DNA of 64,000 nucleotides, taken from positions 434,001 to 498,000 of the forward strand of contig NZ_JAJSLX010000003.1 in assembly GCF_021290925.1 (NCBI RefSeq). The letters run 5' to 3'. Position numbers and translations under genes: made by a program. Source of the stretch: Sessilibacter corallicola (GTDB taxonomy: Bacteria > Pseudomonadota > Gammaproteobacteria > Pseudomonadales > Cellvibrionaceae). Below are positions 35,011 through 44,005 of the stretch, one piece after another (position 1 is the stretch's first letter; the number at the start of each line of letters is the position of its first letter). The notes under the pieces were generated by a model. It had not been told where the DNA came from, did not search any database, and worked only from the letters and a program-made list of their open reading frames with translations.

Positions 35011-35676
35011 GAATTAACCTACGAATGAGCTTGCTCTATTGAGTATCACCATTATTTTTTAATGGGTACTAGGCTTCGTTATATTCTTATTTTTCAATAT
35101 GCAATCGAGTGCACATTGAATTGCGGCGGCGGATTTTACTCCAGACAACGCCCTTTTAAAATATGAAATTGGTCTACCTACCCAAGTTTCGGAAATTGAC
35201 TATTTCCCACGTTTGCCCGCAAAAAGCAGGAAATACACTTTGAACTGTTATTTTTGAAGTGAATTAACCCATAAAAAAGAACATCTGTAAGACTCGCCAA
35301 TAACGCCTGTTCAGGCTGTGGCAGACCAATAAATAGACGCTATTTCAAGCAAATAACAAGTAATTTATTCAATAAAAGCAGGATTAGACGTGCAGTAAAA
35401 ATCGACAAAAATTTTCTGAAGAGAATTCAAACTGAGGTAATTTTGAAAAGACCGAATAAAACTAAACTGAATATTTAGAAGATTTAAATTCCGAATTAAT
35501 CTGAATGCATTGCAATAAATTTAGAATTTAATTTTGCGATTAGATTAATCGATAATATTGATTTTAAATAATAGGCGGGCATTAAAATAAGAAAATAAAA
35601 GCCCACCTATTATTTTAATAGCGGAATAAACACCTTAATTAACAGGATAAAGGTATTTTAACCAGCTTATTTTTAT
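35011..35676. other. AT-rich intergenic region
   Basis: The 666 nt between the TonB receptor and the GST gene contain no ORF with coding character. The receptor's promoter should be in the left part. The only clear structure is the hairpin at 35570-35611. Confidence 0.55.
35570..35611 (-). terminator. probable terminator of the GST gene
   Basis: AATAGGCGGGC and GCCCACCTATT pair with one mismatch around a 20-nt loop, 66 nt beyond the GST stop codon. On the minus strand the hairpin is followed by ATTTAAAA, a weak T-run. Confidence 0.45.
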
Positions 35677-36270
35677 TTACACACCAGGCATAGAAGTGTA
35701 ACCAGGAAGCTCTTTAATACGTGCAATCCAATTAACAATAGCGGTATAGCCAGAAATATCTACGCCGCCTTCCCAAGCAGTGCCGATGTATGGGAATACT
35801 GCGCAATCGGCAATGGTAGGTCGGTTTAGTGCTAACCAATCGTTATTTTCTAGATGCGCATTAACCAACGGCAGTATACGATCACTAACCTCGATAGTAC
35901 GCTCTTTATTAAGTGCCATACCAAACTTATCAACTAAACGAGCTGCACATGGGCCGTTTTGAATTTCGTTAGAAGCAACCGATAACCACTGCACAATTTC
36001 GCCCTGCTCTGCTGGATCTTTTGGCCACCATTGTGTTTTTTCGTATTTGTTAGCCAAGTAAACCAAAATGGCTTGCGAGTCGCGCAGAACAACTTTGCCA
36101 TCGTCTAATACAGGTAATTCGCCCCAAGGGTTGAGATCAATAACCGGTGACTGCTTGTGAGCACCTGCCAAAAAATCCACCGGGATCAGCTCAATATCGA
36201 TTCCTGTTAATGCACAAAATAAGCGAACTTTGTAGCAATTACCCGACAGTTCTAAATCGTATAATTTCAT
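35677..36270 (-). CDS. glutathione S-transferase
   Basis: The 197-residue protein has an N-terminal thioredoxin-like domain (KLYDLELSGNCYKVRLF with the catalytic Ser/Cys region, NPWGELPVLDDG and the glutathione-binding RDSQAILVYLA) and a C-terminal helical domain with LNRPTIADCAVFPYIG. It would conjugate glutathione to electrophiles or act as a thiol reductase. I start at ATG 36270, preceded by TTTGGGG. The longer frame to 36408 adds residues that do not belong to the GST fold. Confidence 0.9.
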   Translation of the reverse strand: MKLYDLELSGNCYKVRLFCALTGIDIELIPVDFLAGAHKQSPVIDLNPWGELPVLDDGKVVLRDSQAILVYLANKYEKTQWWPKDPAEQGEIVQWLSVASNEIQNGPCAARLVDKFGMALNKERTIEVSDRILPLVNAHLENNDWLALNRPTIADCAVFPYIGTAWEGGVDISGYTAIVNWIARIKELPGYTSMPGV

Positions 36271-36702
36271 GTTTACCCCAAATTCAGTTTTATTAAAATT
36301 AAAGTTGTGCCTTAACAACCGGAAAATAAGACAGCGTTGATATGCGTTTGTATCCCAAAGAAAAGCGTTATTATCGACAATAAAGATTGCATTTATTGAA
36401 ATAGACAATTACTTCTTATGGAATTCAATCGATGTTTTATAAACATCAGTGACTCTACAAAAAATTTTGAATCTAAACACTGAGCAGAAGGTATTAAGCT
36501 ATAAGTTGCAAAAATAGCAATGCGCTGAATATTTCCTTGAAAATAAAATCGAAAGGTCTGAGCGATAAAAAAGAGCAATAAGAAAAGAATAAAAAGAAAT
36601 AAAGAAAATAAGGGAGAAAAAAGATCGTGGCGTAAATTGCGCTTACTCAATGTTTATCGTTAGCCAATAAACAAACCCAGTAAACGCAATTAAGCCACGC
36701 AA
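36271..36702. other. intergenic region without supported gene
   Basis: The 432 nt between the GST and DUF1963 genes hold one minus-strand frame (36393-36650) that begins with TTG, lacks a ribosome-binding site and is full of Phe/Leu/Arg in a low-complexity pattern. I do not accept it. No other structure is visible. Confidence 0.5.
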
Positions 36703-37488
36703 TTAGAACGCAGAAAAACCGCTGTCAGAACTGCCGTTTTTAGCGATATGTAAGGTGACATTATTCACAAACTCTCTCTGAGAGTTGTTCAATGCCGTAA
36801 TTTCTAGAATCACATTTTTCGCCAGTTCTGTAGATTCAGACAGATTCGCGTTTACACTTTTGCTGAGTGTTGGCCAACCAAGCAGTTTGTCTTGAGCAAT
36901 GGGATAGCCTTTGTCGGATAGCAATTGCGCTTGCTCTGCATCCAACTCACAACCCAACGCTTTCAGTTGCTCGGCGCTCGGAAAATCATCGACAGCTGAC
37001 CAACCAGTGATTTGTTTTTCTACGTATTGCTTTGCGTGAGGCAAAGAACTTACTGTCGTTAAATCTTGAGTGGCGGGATCCAGTAATCGCACTAATACGC
37101 TATTTTCGAACGGATTATCTTGGCTTGCCTGCAGGCCGCGTTCATCACAATAGAACACTTGCAAAATTCCTTGACCAAAAGGCGACGCAGATTCATCGGG
37201 CAACTGCTTAGAATTGAGTTGAACCAATAGATGCATTGGTTCATCCGAATCAGGACACGTGGGCCAAGCCTCATTGACTGGCAAAGCAGCCTTACCGGAA
37301 AACTTAGAAAAAAGGTAACTGGATTCAGCATCTGTGGTTTCGACAACCCATGCAGTTTTTTTGTACGGAGCAATGGTTTCTTGCAACTCTGCCCATAAGA
37401 CTTCCGGATCTTTGGGTTTTCTTTTGAAAATATTAAAAATATTCACCACGGGTAACATCCTCTTTATCAACGCCCATTGCTGGTACAC
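36703..37488 (-). CDS. DUF1963-family protein (YwqG-like)
   Basis: The protein has about 261 residues with YwqG-like elements: SKFSGKAALPVNEAWPTCPDSDEPMHLLVQLNSKQLP, FGQGILQVFYCDE and the late DKLLGWPTLSKSV. The function of the family is unknown. The start is unclear: GTG 37488 gives the longest form and ATG 37458 removes ten residues; neither has a good ribosome-binding site. The C-terminus continues with NILEITALNNSQREFVNN, not typical of the core domain. Confidence 0.7.
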   Translation of the reverse strand: MYQQWALIKRMLPVVNIFNIFKRKPKDPEVLWAELQETIAPYKKTAWVVETTDAESSYLFSKFSGKAALPVNEAWPTCPDSDEPMHLLVQLNSKQLPDESASPFGQGILQVFYCDERGLQASQDNPFENSVLVRLLDPATQDLTTVSSLPHAKQYVEKQITGWSAVDDFPSAEQLKALGCELDAEQAQLLSDKGYPIAQDKLLGWPTLSKSVNANLSESTELAKNVILEITALNNSQREFVNNVTLHIAKNGSSDSGFSAF

Positions 37489-37924
37489 AGCCAGTTATAT
37501 AGAAAAATTCCCAAATCTTGGATAACAAGTCTTTTACAGGAATTGCTTCGTAAAAATGACAAGCCAACCGTTGCAATTTCTATCCCATAGGCAACTGCTA
37601 ACGATTCATCCGAACAACACCTGATAAAATTGACAGTTATATGGTCAAGATTTTATCAATTGATTTTCTACATCAAATAAATTTTAGATATTTTACTATA
37701 CGACCTCATCTCCAAACACTGATGTAATCAAGATACTATTTATTGAGGTTATTGATAGTCTTGATAAACAATGCTTAGAAATAACGCAGTGGGCAACATT
37801 AAAGTGAGATAAGACGTGGAATCAGCGGCAACGTAGATTGCCGCCGCTTAGGCAGGAGTACCACTCAACAAGTTGCTGAAAAAGTTACTAAGCCAGTTAC
37901 TGAGTACCAGTCACTGAGTAAAAG
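37489..37924. other. intergenic region with short tandem repeats
   Basis: The 436 nt upstream of the DUF1963 gene and downstream of the DUF6607 gene have no gene. The right end holds the repeats described at 37872-37930. Confidence 0.5.
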
Positions 37925-37930
37925 TTACTG
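37872..37930 (-). repeat. tandem 10-mer repeats at the end of the DUF6607 gene
   Basis: On the minus strand CTCAGTAACT is repeated four times with small changes (CTCAGTAACT, CTCAGTGACT, CTCAGTAACT, CTTAGTAACT). The first copy contains the gene's last Gln codon and stop, so the 3' end of the gene has been duplicated several times. Confidence 0.65.
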
Positions 37931-39064
37931 AGCTAAATAGGATTCAATTGTGGCCCGAGCAAAAGCCTTGCCACTGGCTGAATCATAGGAATCACTACCA
38001 ACCAGTTTTTCTGCATAGCCAAACAACGGCACAAACAAAGGTAAGCCATCTACCCTCGCATTCAGCGAAATGGATTTATTGTTGCTGATCAATTCATTCC
38101 ACACCGCACGCACATCAGCCCAGAACTGACCGGCGCTGCTCATGTACTGATCACCCAGGGAAAAGTCGTAATCTGTAATTGCACGATAGCGAGCGATACC
38201 AATCTCTTTGCTTAGATAGGAAGATTCACCGGTTTCACCAGAGTTAACTTTCTTCCAGTTTTCTTCTTCTTGGGTCCATCCGAATCGAGAGATGGTATGG
38301 CGATTGAAACCTTCTAAAACGTCGTAATCACTGCGCACGCTGCTTTCACGTCTTGGCAAAGGCCGAGCGGTTGTTTGACTGATCCAGCTAGAGAAACTCG
38401 GGTTGTGCTGCCAGTATCCGTAAGAGGCGTAACGCGGCGAATCGTCAACTTGGTAAACACTCTGTACCCAAGCGCCCTTTCTCTGGTTTTTAGGGATTTT
38501 TACCTTGTGCCAATCGTTACTCTGATCATAAACCAACATTTCTTTGGCTTGATAAGTCCAATCTTGGCGCCAGTGCTTCATCACAAACGGCTCAGACTCT
38601 TCGCCATTTTCTTGAAGAAATTTCATGACCATAACATGTTGCAGGCTAATGAAATTAGGCGTGTCTTCAACCACGTATACGTATTCTGTACCCCAAGAGT
38701 GGTAAGGCTTATCGCGTGCAAAATCGTCACTAAAGCCAACCACTTCGAGAAAATCAAACGTGACCTTATAACCGCCAGCCATCGCCAAGATTGCGCGTCG
38801 ATCTTTGTCGAAATCTGACAAGCCAGACTCTTGAAGCGATAACCAACCCGAATGGGGTAATTCAGACTCAACCACTGGCGCACCCACGGTAGTTCCACCG
38901 CGTGTATGTTTGCCGCAGCTATGATCAATTGGCCAAGAAAATACAAAATGTTCGTAGGGGTTTTCACAATCGGACGATTGATCGTCAGCCCAAACCGCGC
39001 CGCTACCCAATATTAAAAGCCCAAAAGACAGCCAACCTTTCAATGACATATGTTTCAAAGACAT
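37925..39064 (-). CDS. DUF6607-family secreted protein
   Basis: The 379-residue protein has a signal peptide (about 1-26, ending VWA). The body shows the family pattern YKVTFDFLEVV, SLQHVMVMKFL, VMKHWRQDWTY, GAWVQSVYQVDDSPRYASYGYW and RPLPRRESSVRSDYDVLEGFNRH. In other genomes such proteins often accompany TonB/heme-uptake genes, but here the nearest heme operon is more than 10 kb away. Function unknown; it is likely periplasmic. Recognition rests on memory of the family motifs. Confidence 0.75.
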   Translation of the reverse strand: MSLKHMSLKGWLSFGLLILGSGAVWADDQSSDCENPYEHFVFSWPIDHSCGKHTRGGTTVGAPVVESELPHSGWLSLQESGLSDFDKDRRAILAMAGGYKVTFDFLEVVGFSDDFARDKPYHSWGTEYVYVVEDTPNFISLQHVMVMKFLQENGEESEPFVMKHWRQDWTYQAKEMLVYDQSNDWHKVKIPKNQRKGAWVQSVYQVDDSPRYASYGYWQHNPSFSSWISQTTARPLPRRESSVRSDYDVLEGFNRHTISRFGWTQEEENWKKVNSGETGESSYLSKEIGIARYRAITDYDFSLGDQYMSSAGQFWADVRAVWNELISNNKSISLNARVDGLPLFVPLFGYAEKLVGSDSYDSASGKAFARATIESYLAQ

Positions 39065-39135
39065 ATTCGTAAACTCTCATCAAATTTGCATTTAGGGCAG
39101 TAATGATTTTCGACTACCGCCCTAAAAAATTTTAA

Positions 39136-40434
39136 TTAACTCTTCAAAATTTTTATTTTCAGGCTTTGTTTTTTGAGTAGCAATTCATAAATAAATAAAG
39201 CAATGATCGGCAGATACTCCATCAAACGAGCCCAATGAGGCTGCTGATAAAGCTCTAATCCCGAATCTAGAAGATTATAGCCATTGATGTACGACATCAA
39301 TATCAAGAAAGACGCCGACCACGCCCAGCGGGTTGGATAAATTGCTGCAAAAACTAAAAACCAAATTAAATACCAGGCGTTCAATACCGGAGCTAAAAAG
39401 AAAAATAAACCAAACACCCAATCGCCGCGCGGAATTAACTCTCTATTACGAACAAACACAAACCAATAGATTGCATAACAACTGCAGAAAACAACTGCGC
39501 ACAGCAGTTTGGCTTGTTGTACCGGTAACCACTGCGTCAATAGCGCAAAAACTGACCCGTTAAATTGCCAATCTTTGGCGAAGGCAAATAATCCGTATAA
39601 ATCGGCTTTATTTAGCAACAAGAAAGGTGCATAGACACCGGCCACTACGACGGGCAGTACCCACCAAGTTTTCCAGTGGCAGCGAATAGCAATTAAGGGA
39701 ATCAATAATATCGCAAACACTTTCGCGCAGAAGCTCAAGGCAATAAACACTAGCGCCAAATGCTGATGATCTTTTTTCAAACAGAATAAGCTGGCGACCA
39801 TAAACACAACTCCGACAATGTCAGGATGGGCCGTAAACGCAAATTCTTTGATAATCAACGGGCTCCAAGCGTACAAAATAACCCCGGCTCTTGGGGCGAT
39901 TTTAAGCAACAACAGAATGACAACAACGTCCAGCAACAGGTAAATGGCTTGCAAAGCTGTAACTTCGGCGGGAGCTAACCAATAGGCGAGAAGAAAACTG
40001 ATCTGGGTAATGGGGCCATAAATTGTCGCAATGTCTGGGTTATTAATTCCGTCTAAAATAGGTTGAAATTTATCGGGAATTGTTGGATCACCAAAAAACT
40101 GCTCGGGTGCGATACCGTAGGGACTTCCGAAATTGGCGAAAGTGTATCCATCCCATAAAAAGCGATAATGATCGTCTTCAAAAATCGGCCCAAAATACAA
40201 GCCGATTAATCGGAAAAGAATCGGCCACCCCAGAACAACACAAAACACCTGGAAATTGCTGAATGTTTTATTCGCTTGCTTATGTGTGAGGGCAACATAA
40301 ATACTGATTGCAAAAACAAACAATGTAATCGCGTAAAACCATGGTAATGACATATCGCCATCGGGATAACTCAAATAGCCAAGTAAAACAAACGCAGCGG
40401 CCGATAAAGCCCCTAAACCATGAATAAGCATCAA
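39136..40434 (-). CDS. DUF2029/GT-C mannosyltransferase-like membrane protein
   Basis: The 432-residue protein has about 11-12 membrane helices. The first periplasmic loop carries FEDDHYRFLWDGYTFANFGSPYG, whose acidic pair (ED-D) is the catalytic signature region of GT-C polyprenyl-phosphate-mannose-dependent transferases. These enzymes attach mannose from a lipid-linked donor on the outer face of the inner membrane. The GT2 protein at 42291 could make such a lipid donor. Start ATG 40434 lies near the first helix. The acceptor is unknown. Confidence 0.75.
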   Translation of the reverse strand: MMLIHGLGALSAAAFVLLGYLSYPDGDMSLPWFYAITLFVFAISIYVALTHKQANKTFSNFQVFCVVLGWPILFRLIGLYFGPIFEDDHYRFLWDGYTFANFGSPYGIAPEQFFGDPTIPDKFQPILDGINNPDIATIYGPITQISFLLAYWLAPAEVTALQAIYLLLDVVVILLLLKIAPRAGVILYAWSPLIIKEFAFTAHPDIVGVVFMVASLFCLKKDHQHLALVFIALSFCAKVFAILLIPLIAIRCHWKTWWVLPVVVAGVYAPFLLLNKADLYGLFAFAKDWQFNGSVFALLTQWLPVQQAKLLCAVVFCSCYAIYWFVFVRNRELIPRGDWVFGLFFFLAPVLNAWYLIWFLVFAAIYPTRWAWSASFLILMSYINGYNLLDSGLELYQQPHWARLMEYLPIIALFIYELLLKKQSLKIKILKS

Positions 40435-40981
40435 TAAACCAACGAATTAAGAAAACAGATCAATAACGATATTAAAATACGAAGTGTAAAGAAACTGCCG
40501 AGTGAGAGCCAAATTAATCAACGGTGTTTTTAAAAAATTCACCTTTATAGATTTTAGTCATAATTATTAGATACTACGGTAATATAAACCGCAGTAATAT
40601 TCGTGCAGAAAATTCCGTCAACGATAATCACAAGACAACAACACCTTTTATAAATACCTTTCAAATAATAATGTCATTAAACAGGGGTAAAATGTAAATT
40701 TCTGATTCGACGACATTTTTGACAATAATTTGATAATTAACGTTGAACAAAATTCAAAGTTATTAGTCATTATGGTTGCCGGGCAAGTTAATAATGCGGA
40801 TTCACTGATTTATTCACTTCTGGCTGAATAGTGATACTTTTGTGAATATTTACGTTGCCTTAACCGTTTAGCATAAAGGCCATTATTACCTACTTTTAAA
40901 CAACAGTGTAAAAATGCGGCAACGAAGTTAGCCTCTAACCACTGTGCTTTTTGAGACTGAACTCATTCTTTGGAGGTTTCC
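40435..40981. other. divergent intergenic region
   Basis: The 547 nt contain the promoters of the divergent mannosyltransferase-like gene and the small secreted protein gene. The DNA is AT-rich, and no further gene, inverted repeat or recognisable operator stands out. Confidence 0.55.
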
Positions 40982-41308
40982 ATGATCAACACTGCAATTC
41001 GCAAACTCTTCATTTTGCCAGCACTTATTGTTAGTGCGGTATTATTCGCAACTCAAGCTAACGCATCTGGCTCTTACTCTAGCACTCCTGCAACGCCAAA
41101 AGTTGATAGCCCTTACGATCAAGGTAAACGTGCTTTTAACCGCAAAGTTGCTTGTAAAAAATGCCCTCTTCCAGGTAAAAAAATCGACGCTGAAAAAGCA
41201 CGCGCGGTAATCGAAGCGATTCACTCTGATGAAGCTTTCAACAAGTTGAGCGACAAGCAAAGAGAAAACATCACTTATTACTTGGCAAAGCGTTATAAGT
41301 TAAAGTAA
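40982..41308 (+). CDS. small secreted CxxC protein, unknown
   Basis: The 108-residue protein has a clean signal peptide (about 1-28, ANA). The mature part is basic, with a single CKKC pair (C58, C61) and a Lys-rich helical C-terminus. The pair is not followed by His, so it is not a cytochrome c heme site; it may be a disulfide or bind metal. ATG 40982 follows TTTGGAGG at ideal distance. A hairpin at 41321 separates it from the barrel protein that begins 55 nt later, with which it is probably co-transcribed. Confidence 0.8.
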   Translation: MINTAIRKLFILPALIVSAVLFATQANASGSYSSTPATPKVDSPYDQGKRAFNRKVACKKCPLPGKKIDAEKARAVIEAIHSDEAFNKLSDKQRENITYYLAKRYKLK

Positions 41309-41320
41309 TAAATACAAGAG

Positions 41321-41356
41321 ATACCGCTCTATCGATAAGCATTGCTAGAGCGGTAT
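41321..41356 (+). other. strong hairpin between two genes, at the ribosome-binding site
   Basis: ATACCGCTCTA pairs perfectly with TAGAGCGGTAT around a 14-nt loop. It ends seven nt before the ATG at 41364, and no T-run follows. It may protect the upstream mRNA from decay and reduce translation of the next gene, whose ribosome-binding site is buried in the stem. Confidence 0.65.
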
Positions 41357-41363
41357 TAATCCA

Positions 41364-42179
41364 ATGAAATACACTCACTATCATATTCTGCTCCCTCTTT
41401 TCTTTTTAGTTTTCAGTCAATTCACCCACGCTCAACACAGTCCTTGGCTTCTCTCTCCAGGAGATAATTTTTTTTCGATCTCTTTGGTGAATCAAAAAGC
41501 CGACAAAGCTTTTTTGGGTGATCGCACGAAAAACTTACCCAACAACGGCACCTTAGAGCAAGATACCTACTGGCTAAATTACCAGCGCGGCCTGTTTGAA
41601 AACGTCAATATCGAACTCAGCCAAGGTTACTCTATTGCCAAATTTGACGGTCTTAGAAACCAGCAAGACTTCACCGATACAACTGTCGGCCTGTCCTATC
41701 AAATTCTTGATGAATTCCTCCAAGACCTCTGGCTACCCAGTATTTCAGTACACCTCTTCTCAACGACTGCCGGTGGTTATCAAACTCAGCGTGTCAACGC
41801 CATTGGTGATGGCGCCGACGGCCTTGAGTACAGCGTATCGGCCGGTAAGATTTTCTCGAAATTTGGCATTTACGGGGATTTGGGAATTCGTGATCGACAA
41901 GACAGCCTTCCCGACGAACGCTTCTGGAATGTTGGTGTTTTTTACTCATTAACACCTCAATGGACGATTTCTTCTGGCTTTCAATACACCAATGCCTACA
42001 AAACCGATCGATCCGACGCTGCGGCGGCTCTGTTAGAAGAAGACACAGAACGATACTCTACAAGTATTCAATATCGATGGGCTCGACACTCGGTAAACTT
42101 CGGATTCAGCGAAGTTATTGACGGGCGCAGCGCTCCTAAGAGTGATATTTTTTCGCTCAGTTTCAGCAGCAGTTTGTGA
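41364..42179 (+). CDS. outer membrane beta-barrel protein, unknown
   Basis: The 271-residue protein has a signal peptide (about 1-23, HAQ). The mature chain shows alternating aromatic/polar strands (NIELSQGYSIAKF, TTVGLSYQIL, WTISSGFQYTNAY, RYSTSIQYRWA) and ends in a Phe-rich strand (FSLSFSSSL), all signs of an outer-membrane barrel of about 12 strands. It resembles putative transporters of the phenol-degradation MetA type only in general layout. It has no normal ribosome-binding site apart from the preceding hairpin. It may belong with the secreted CxxC protein upstream. Confidence 0.75.
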   Translation: MKYTHYHILLPLFFLVFSQFTHAQHSPWLLSPGDNFFSISLVNQKADKAFLGDRTKNLPNNGTLEQDTYWLNYQRGLFENVNIELSQGYSIAKFDGLRNQQDFTDTTVGLSYQILDEFLQDLWLPSISVHLFSTTAGGYQTQRVNAIGDGADGLEYSVSAGKIFSKFGIYGDLGIRDRQDSLPDERFWNVGVFYSLTPQWTISSGFQYTNAYKTDRSDAAAALLEEDTERYSTSIQYRWARHSVNFGFSEVIDGRSAPKSDIFSLSFSSSL

Positions 42180-42290
42180 TAAAAATGTAACATATTGTGT
42201 GTTGCTCTTAAGAAACACTTTCCCGTTTCTTGCCTCTAACACCTTAATCTGACCATTTACGCCCTGTGACATTCTCAATAGGTGATCGCA

Positions 42291-43046
42291 ATGTACGAAC
42301 AACAGCATATCTCAGTGATAATACCGGTTCTCGACGAAGAATCTGCCATTGGAATAGTTGTGAATGAACTCAATGCGCTCAAAAACCCAGACGGTGAGCG
42401 CCTTATTGATGACATCATTGTTTGCGACAATGGCTCTACCGATAACTCCTCAGGTGTCGCCCATACCGCTGGGGCAAGAGTCACCTACCAGCCGGAACGC
42501 GGATACGGCGCAGCTTGCCTATTGGGTATTGAGTGTTTGCTCGACACCGACATTGTCTTATTCGTCGACGGCGACCACTCTTGCGTACCAGAACAAGCCA
42601 TCGGTCTGATTGAAGAAATTCACCAAGGTGCAGCTCTTGCGATAGGGTCACGCTCATTGGGCAAAGAACAAGCCGGTTCGTTAACCCTTCCGCAAAAATT
42701 TGGTAATAAACTTTCTACGCTATTGATTCAAATGCTTTGGCGACAAAAAGTAACCGACCTCGGCCCCTTTCGAGCGATTAAATTATCTGCATTAAAAGCA
42801 TTAAAAATGGAAGACCGACGATTTGGTTGGACAGTAGAAATGCAAGTAAAAGCGATTCAGCTAAAAATGAACGTTGTTGAAATTCCCGTAGACTCACTTA
42901 AAAGAATCGGAAAATCCAAAATTAGCGGTACGGTGTCTGGGGTTATTGGTGCAGGTTTAGGCATTCTCGGAATGATTGCAAAATTATGGTGGCGAGAGCA
43001 TTGTAAAACTGACGAAATTTACCAAAAAGCGCTAAATAAAGCGTAA
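42291..43046 (+). CDS. family 2 glycosyltransferase (dolichol-phosphate-mannose-synthase-like)
   Basis: The 251-residue protein has a GT-A domain with ISVIIPVLDEESAIG, the donor motif DDIIVCDNGSTDNS, VLFVDGDHSC (DxD-like) and, further on, GPFRAIKLSALKALKM. It resembles DPM1-type enzymes that transfer a sugar from a nucleotide donor to polyprenyl phosphate. It has a weakly hydrophobic C-terminal stretch but no large membrane domain. I start at ATG 42291, with AGGTG upstream. A link with the DUF2029 transferase at 39136 is an inference from function and nearness. Confidence 0.85.
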   Translation: MYEQQHISVIIPVLDEESAIGIVVNELNALKNPDGERLIDDIIVCDNGSTDNSSGVAHTAGARVTYQPERGYGAACLLGIECLLDTDIVLFVDGDHSCVPEQAIGLIEEIHQGAALAIGSRSLGKEQAGSLTLPQKFGNKLSTLLIQMLWRQKVTDLGPFRAIKLSALKALKMEDRRFGWTVEMQVKAIQLKMNVVEIPVDSLKRIGKSKISGTVSGVIGAGLGILGMIAKLWWREHCKTDEIYQKALNKA

Positions 43047-43106
43047 CTTTTAAAACAACTTAGTGTCCTAAGGTTCATAGTTTTAAGCATTACTAAGGAT
43101 AATTAT

Positions 43107-43940
43107 ATGCGAGTAGCAACGAGCAAACTTCTAACCAACCTATTTTTTGCAGCAATGGTTGCAGTAGGTTTTTCTTCAACAACATCCGCTGCCCCAGGTT
43201 CTGAATTATTGGATTTTTGGGATGAAAGTGATGACGAAAACACCGCCACTATTGATCATAATCAATGGCAACAAATTCTCGATAAATACCTAATTTCTGA
43301 TCACGAAAGTGGCATTAATCGCTTCGATTACAAAGCGGTTTCAAAAGAAGACACCAAACTTCTTAAAGACTACATCGGCGGGTTAGAAAAACTCGACCCA
43401 CGTGATTACTCATTGGCCGAACAAAAAGCTTACTGGATTAATATCTACAACGCATTAACTGTTGAAGTTATTTTAGATAACTACCCTGTGTCTTCTATTA
43501 CTAAGCTAGGTGGATTTTTCGCATTTGGTCCTTGGGATCAAGAAGTCTCTACTATCCAGGGCGAAGATTTAACTTTGAACAATATTGAGCACGGAATTTT
43601 GCGCCCAATCTGGCAAGATAACCGAATTCACTACGCAGTAAACTGCGCAAGCATGGGTTGCCCTAACCTTGCAGGCACGGCTTACACGGCCGAAAATACC
43701 GAAGAAATTTTGGAGCAAGCCGCAAAAGATTACGTAAACCACGAACGTGGTGTCACGTTTGAAGGTAAAAAATTAAAAGTTTCCAGCATTTACCACTGGT
43801 ATAAAGTTGATTTCGGTGACAACAACGATTCTTTGGTTGAACACTTAAAGCAATACGCGGAACCAGAATTAAAAGCAAAATTAGAAGGTTTTGACGGCAA
43901 GCTTACTCACGATTACGACTGGAAACTAAACCAGCCTTAA
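43107..43940 (+). CDS. DUF547 domain protein, secreted
   Basis: The 277-residue protein has a signal peptide (about 1-28, ending SAA). The mature part contains the DUF547 core: RFDYKAVS, QKAYWINIYNALTVEVILDNYP, LTLNNIEHGILRPIW, IHYAVNCASMGCPNLAG (with the conserved Cys) and SIYHWYKVDFG. The Cys/His content suggests a transglutaminase-related fold, but the family's function is unknown. It lies 60 nt after the GT2 gene on the same strand and ends at a good hairpin. Confidence 0.87.
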   Translation: MRVATSKLLTNLFFAAMVAVGFSSTTSAAPGSELLDFWDESDDENTATIDHNQWQQILDKYLISDHESGINRFDYKAVSKEDTKLLKDYIGGLEKLDPRDYSLAEQKAYWINIYNALTVEVILDNYPVSSITKLGGFFAFGPWDQEVSTIQGEDLTLNNIEHGILRPIWQDNRIHYAVNCASMGCPNLAGTAYTAENTEEILEQAAKDYVNHERGVTFEGKKLKVSSIYHWYKVDFGDNNDSLVEHLKQYAEPELKAKLEGFDGKLTHDYDWKLNQP

Positions 43941-43951
43941 TTACAGCAGTT

Positions 43952-43981
43952 GATGAGCTGGTAATACATTGCCAGCTCATC
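43952..43981. terminator. terminator between DUF547 and cheR
   Basis: GATGAGCTGG and CCAGCTCATC pair perfectly with a 10-nt loop, followed by GCAATTTTA. It lies between two convergent genes and can serve both. Confidence 0.65.
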
Positions 43982-44005
43982 GCAATTTTACTCAGTTATA
44001 AATAC

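Noticed and set aside
36393-36650. 85-codon Phe/Leu-rich minus-strand frame
   Set aside because: TTG start, no ribosome-binding site and composition expected from AT-rich non-coding DNA.
40982-41308. Cytochrome c interpretation of the CKKC protein
   Set aside because: The residue after the second Cys is Pro, not the His required for c-type heme attachment.
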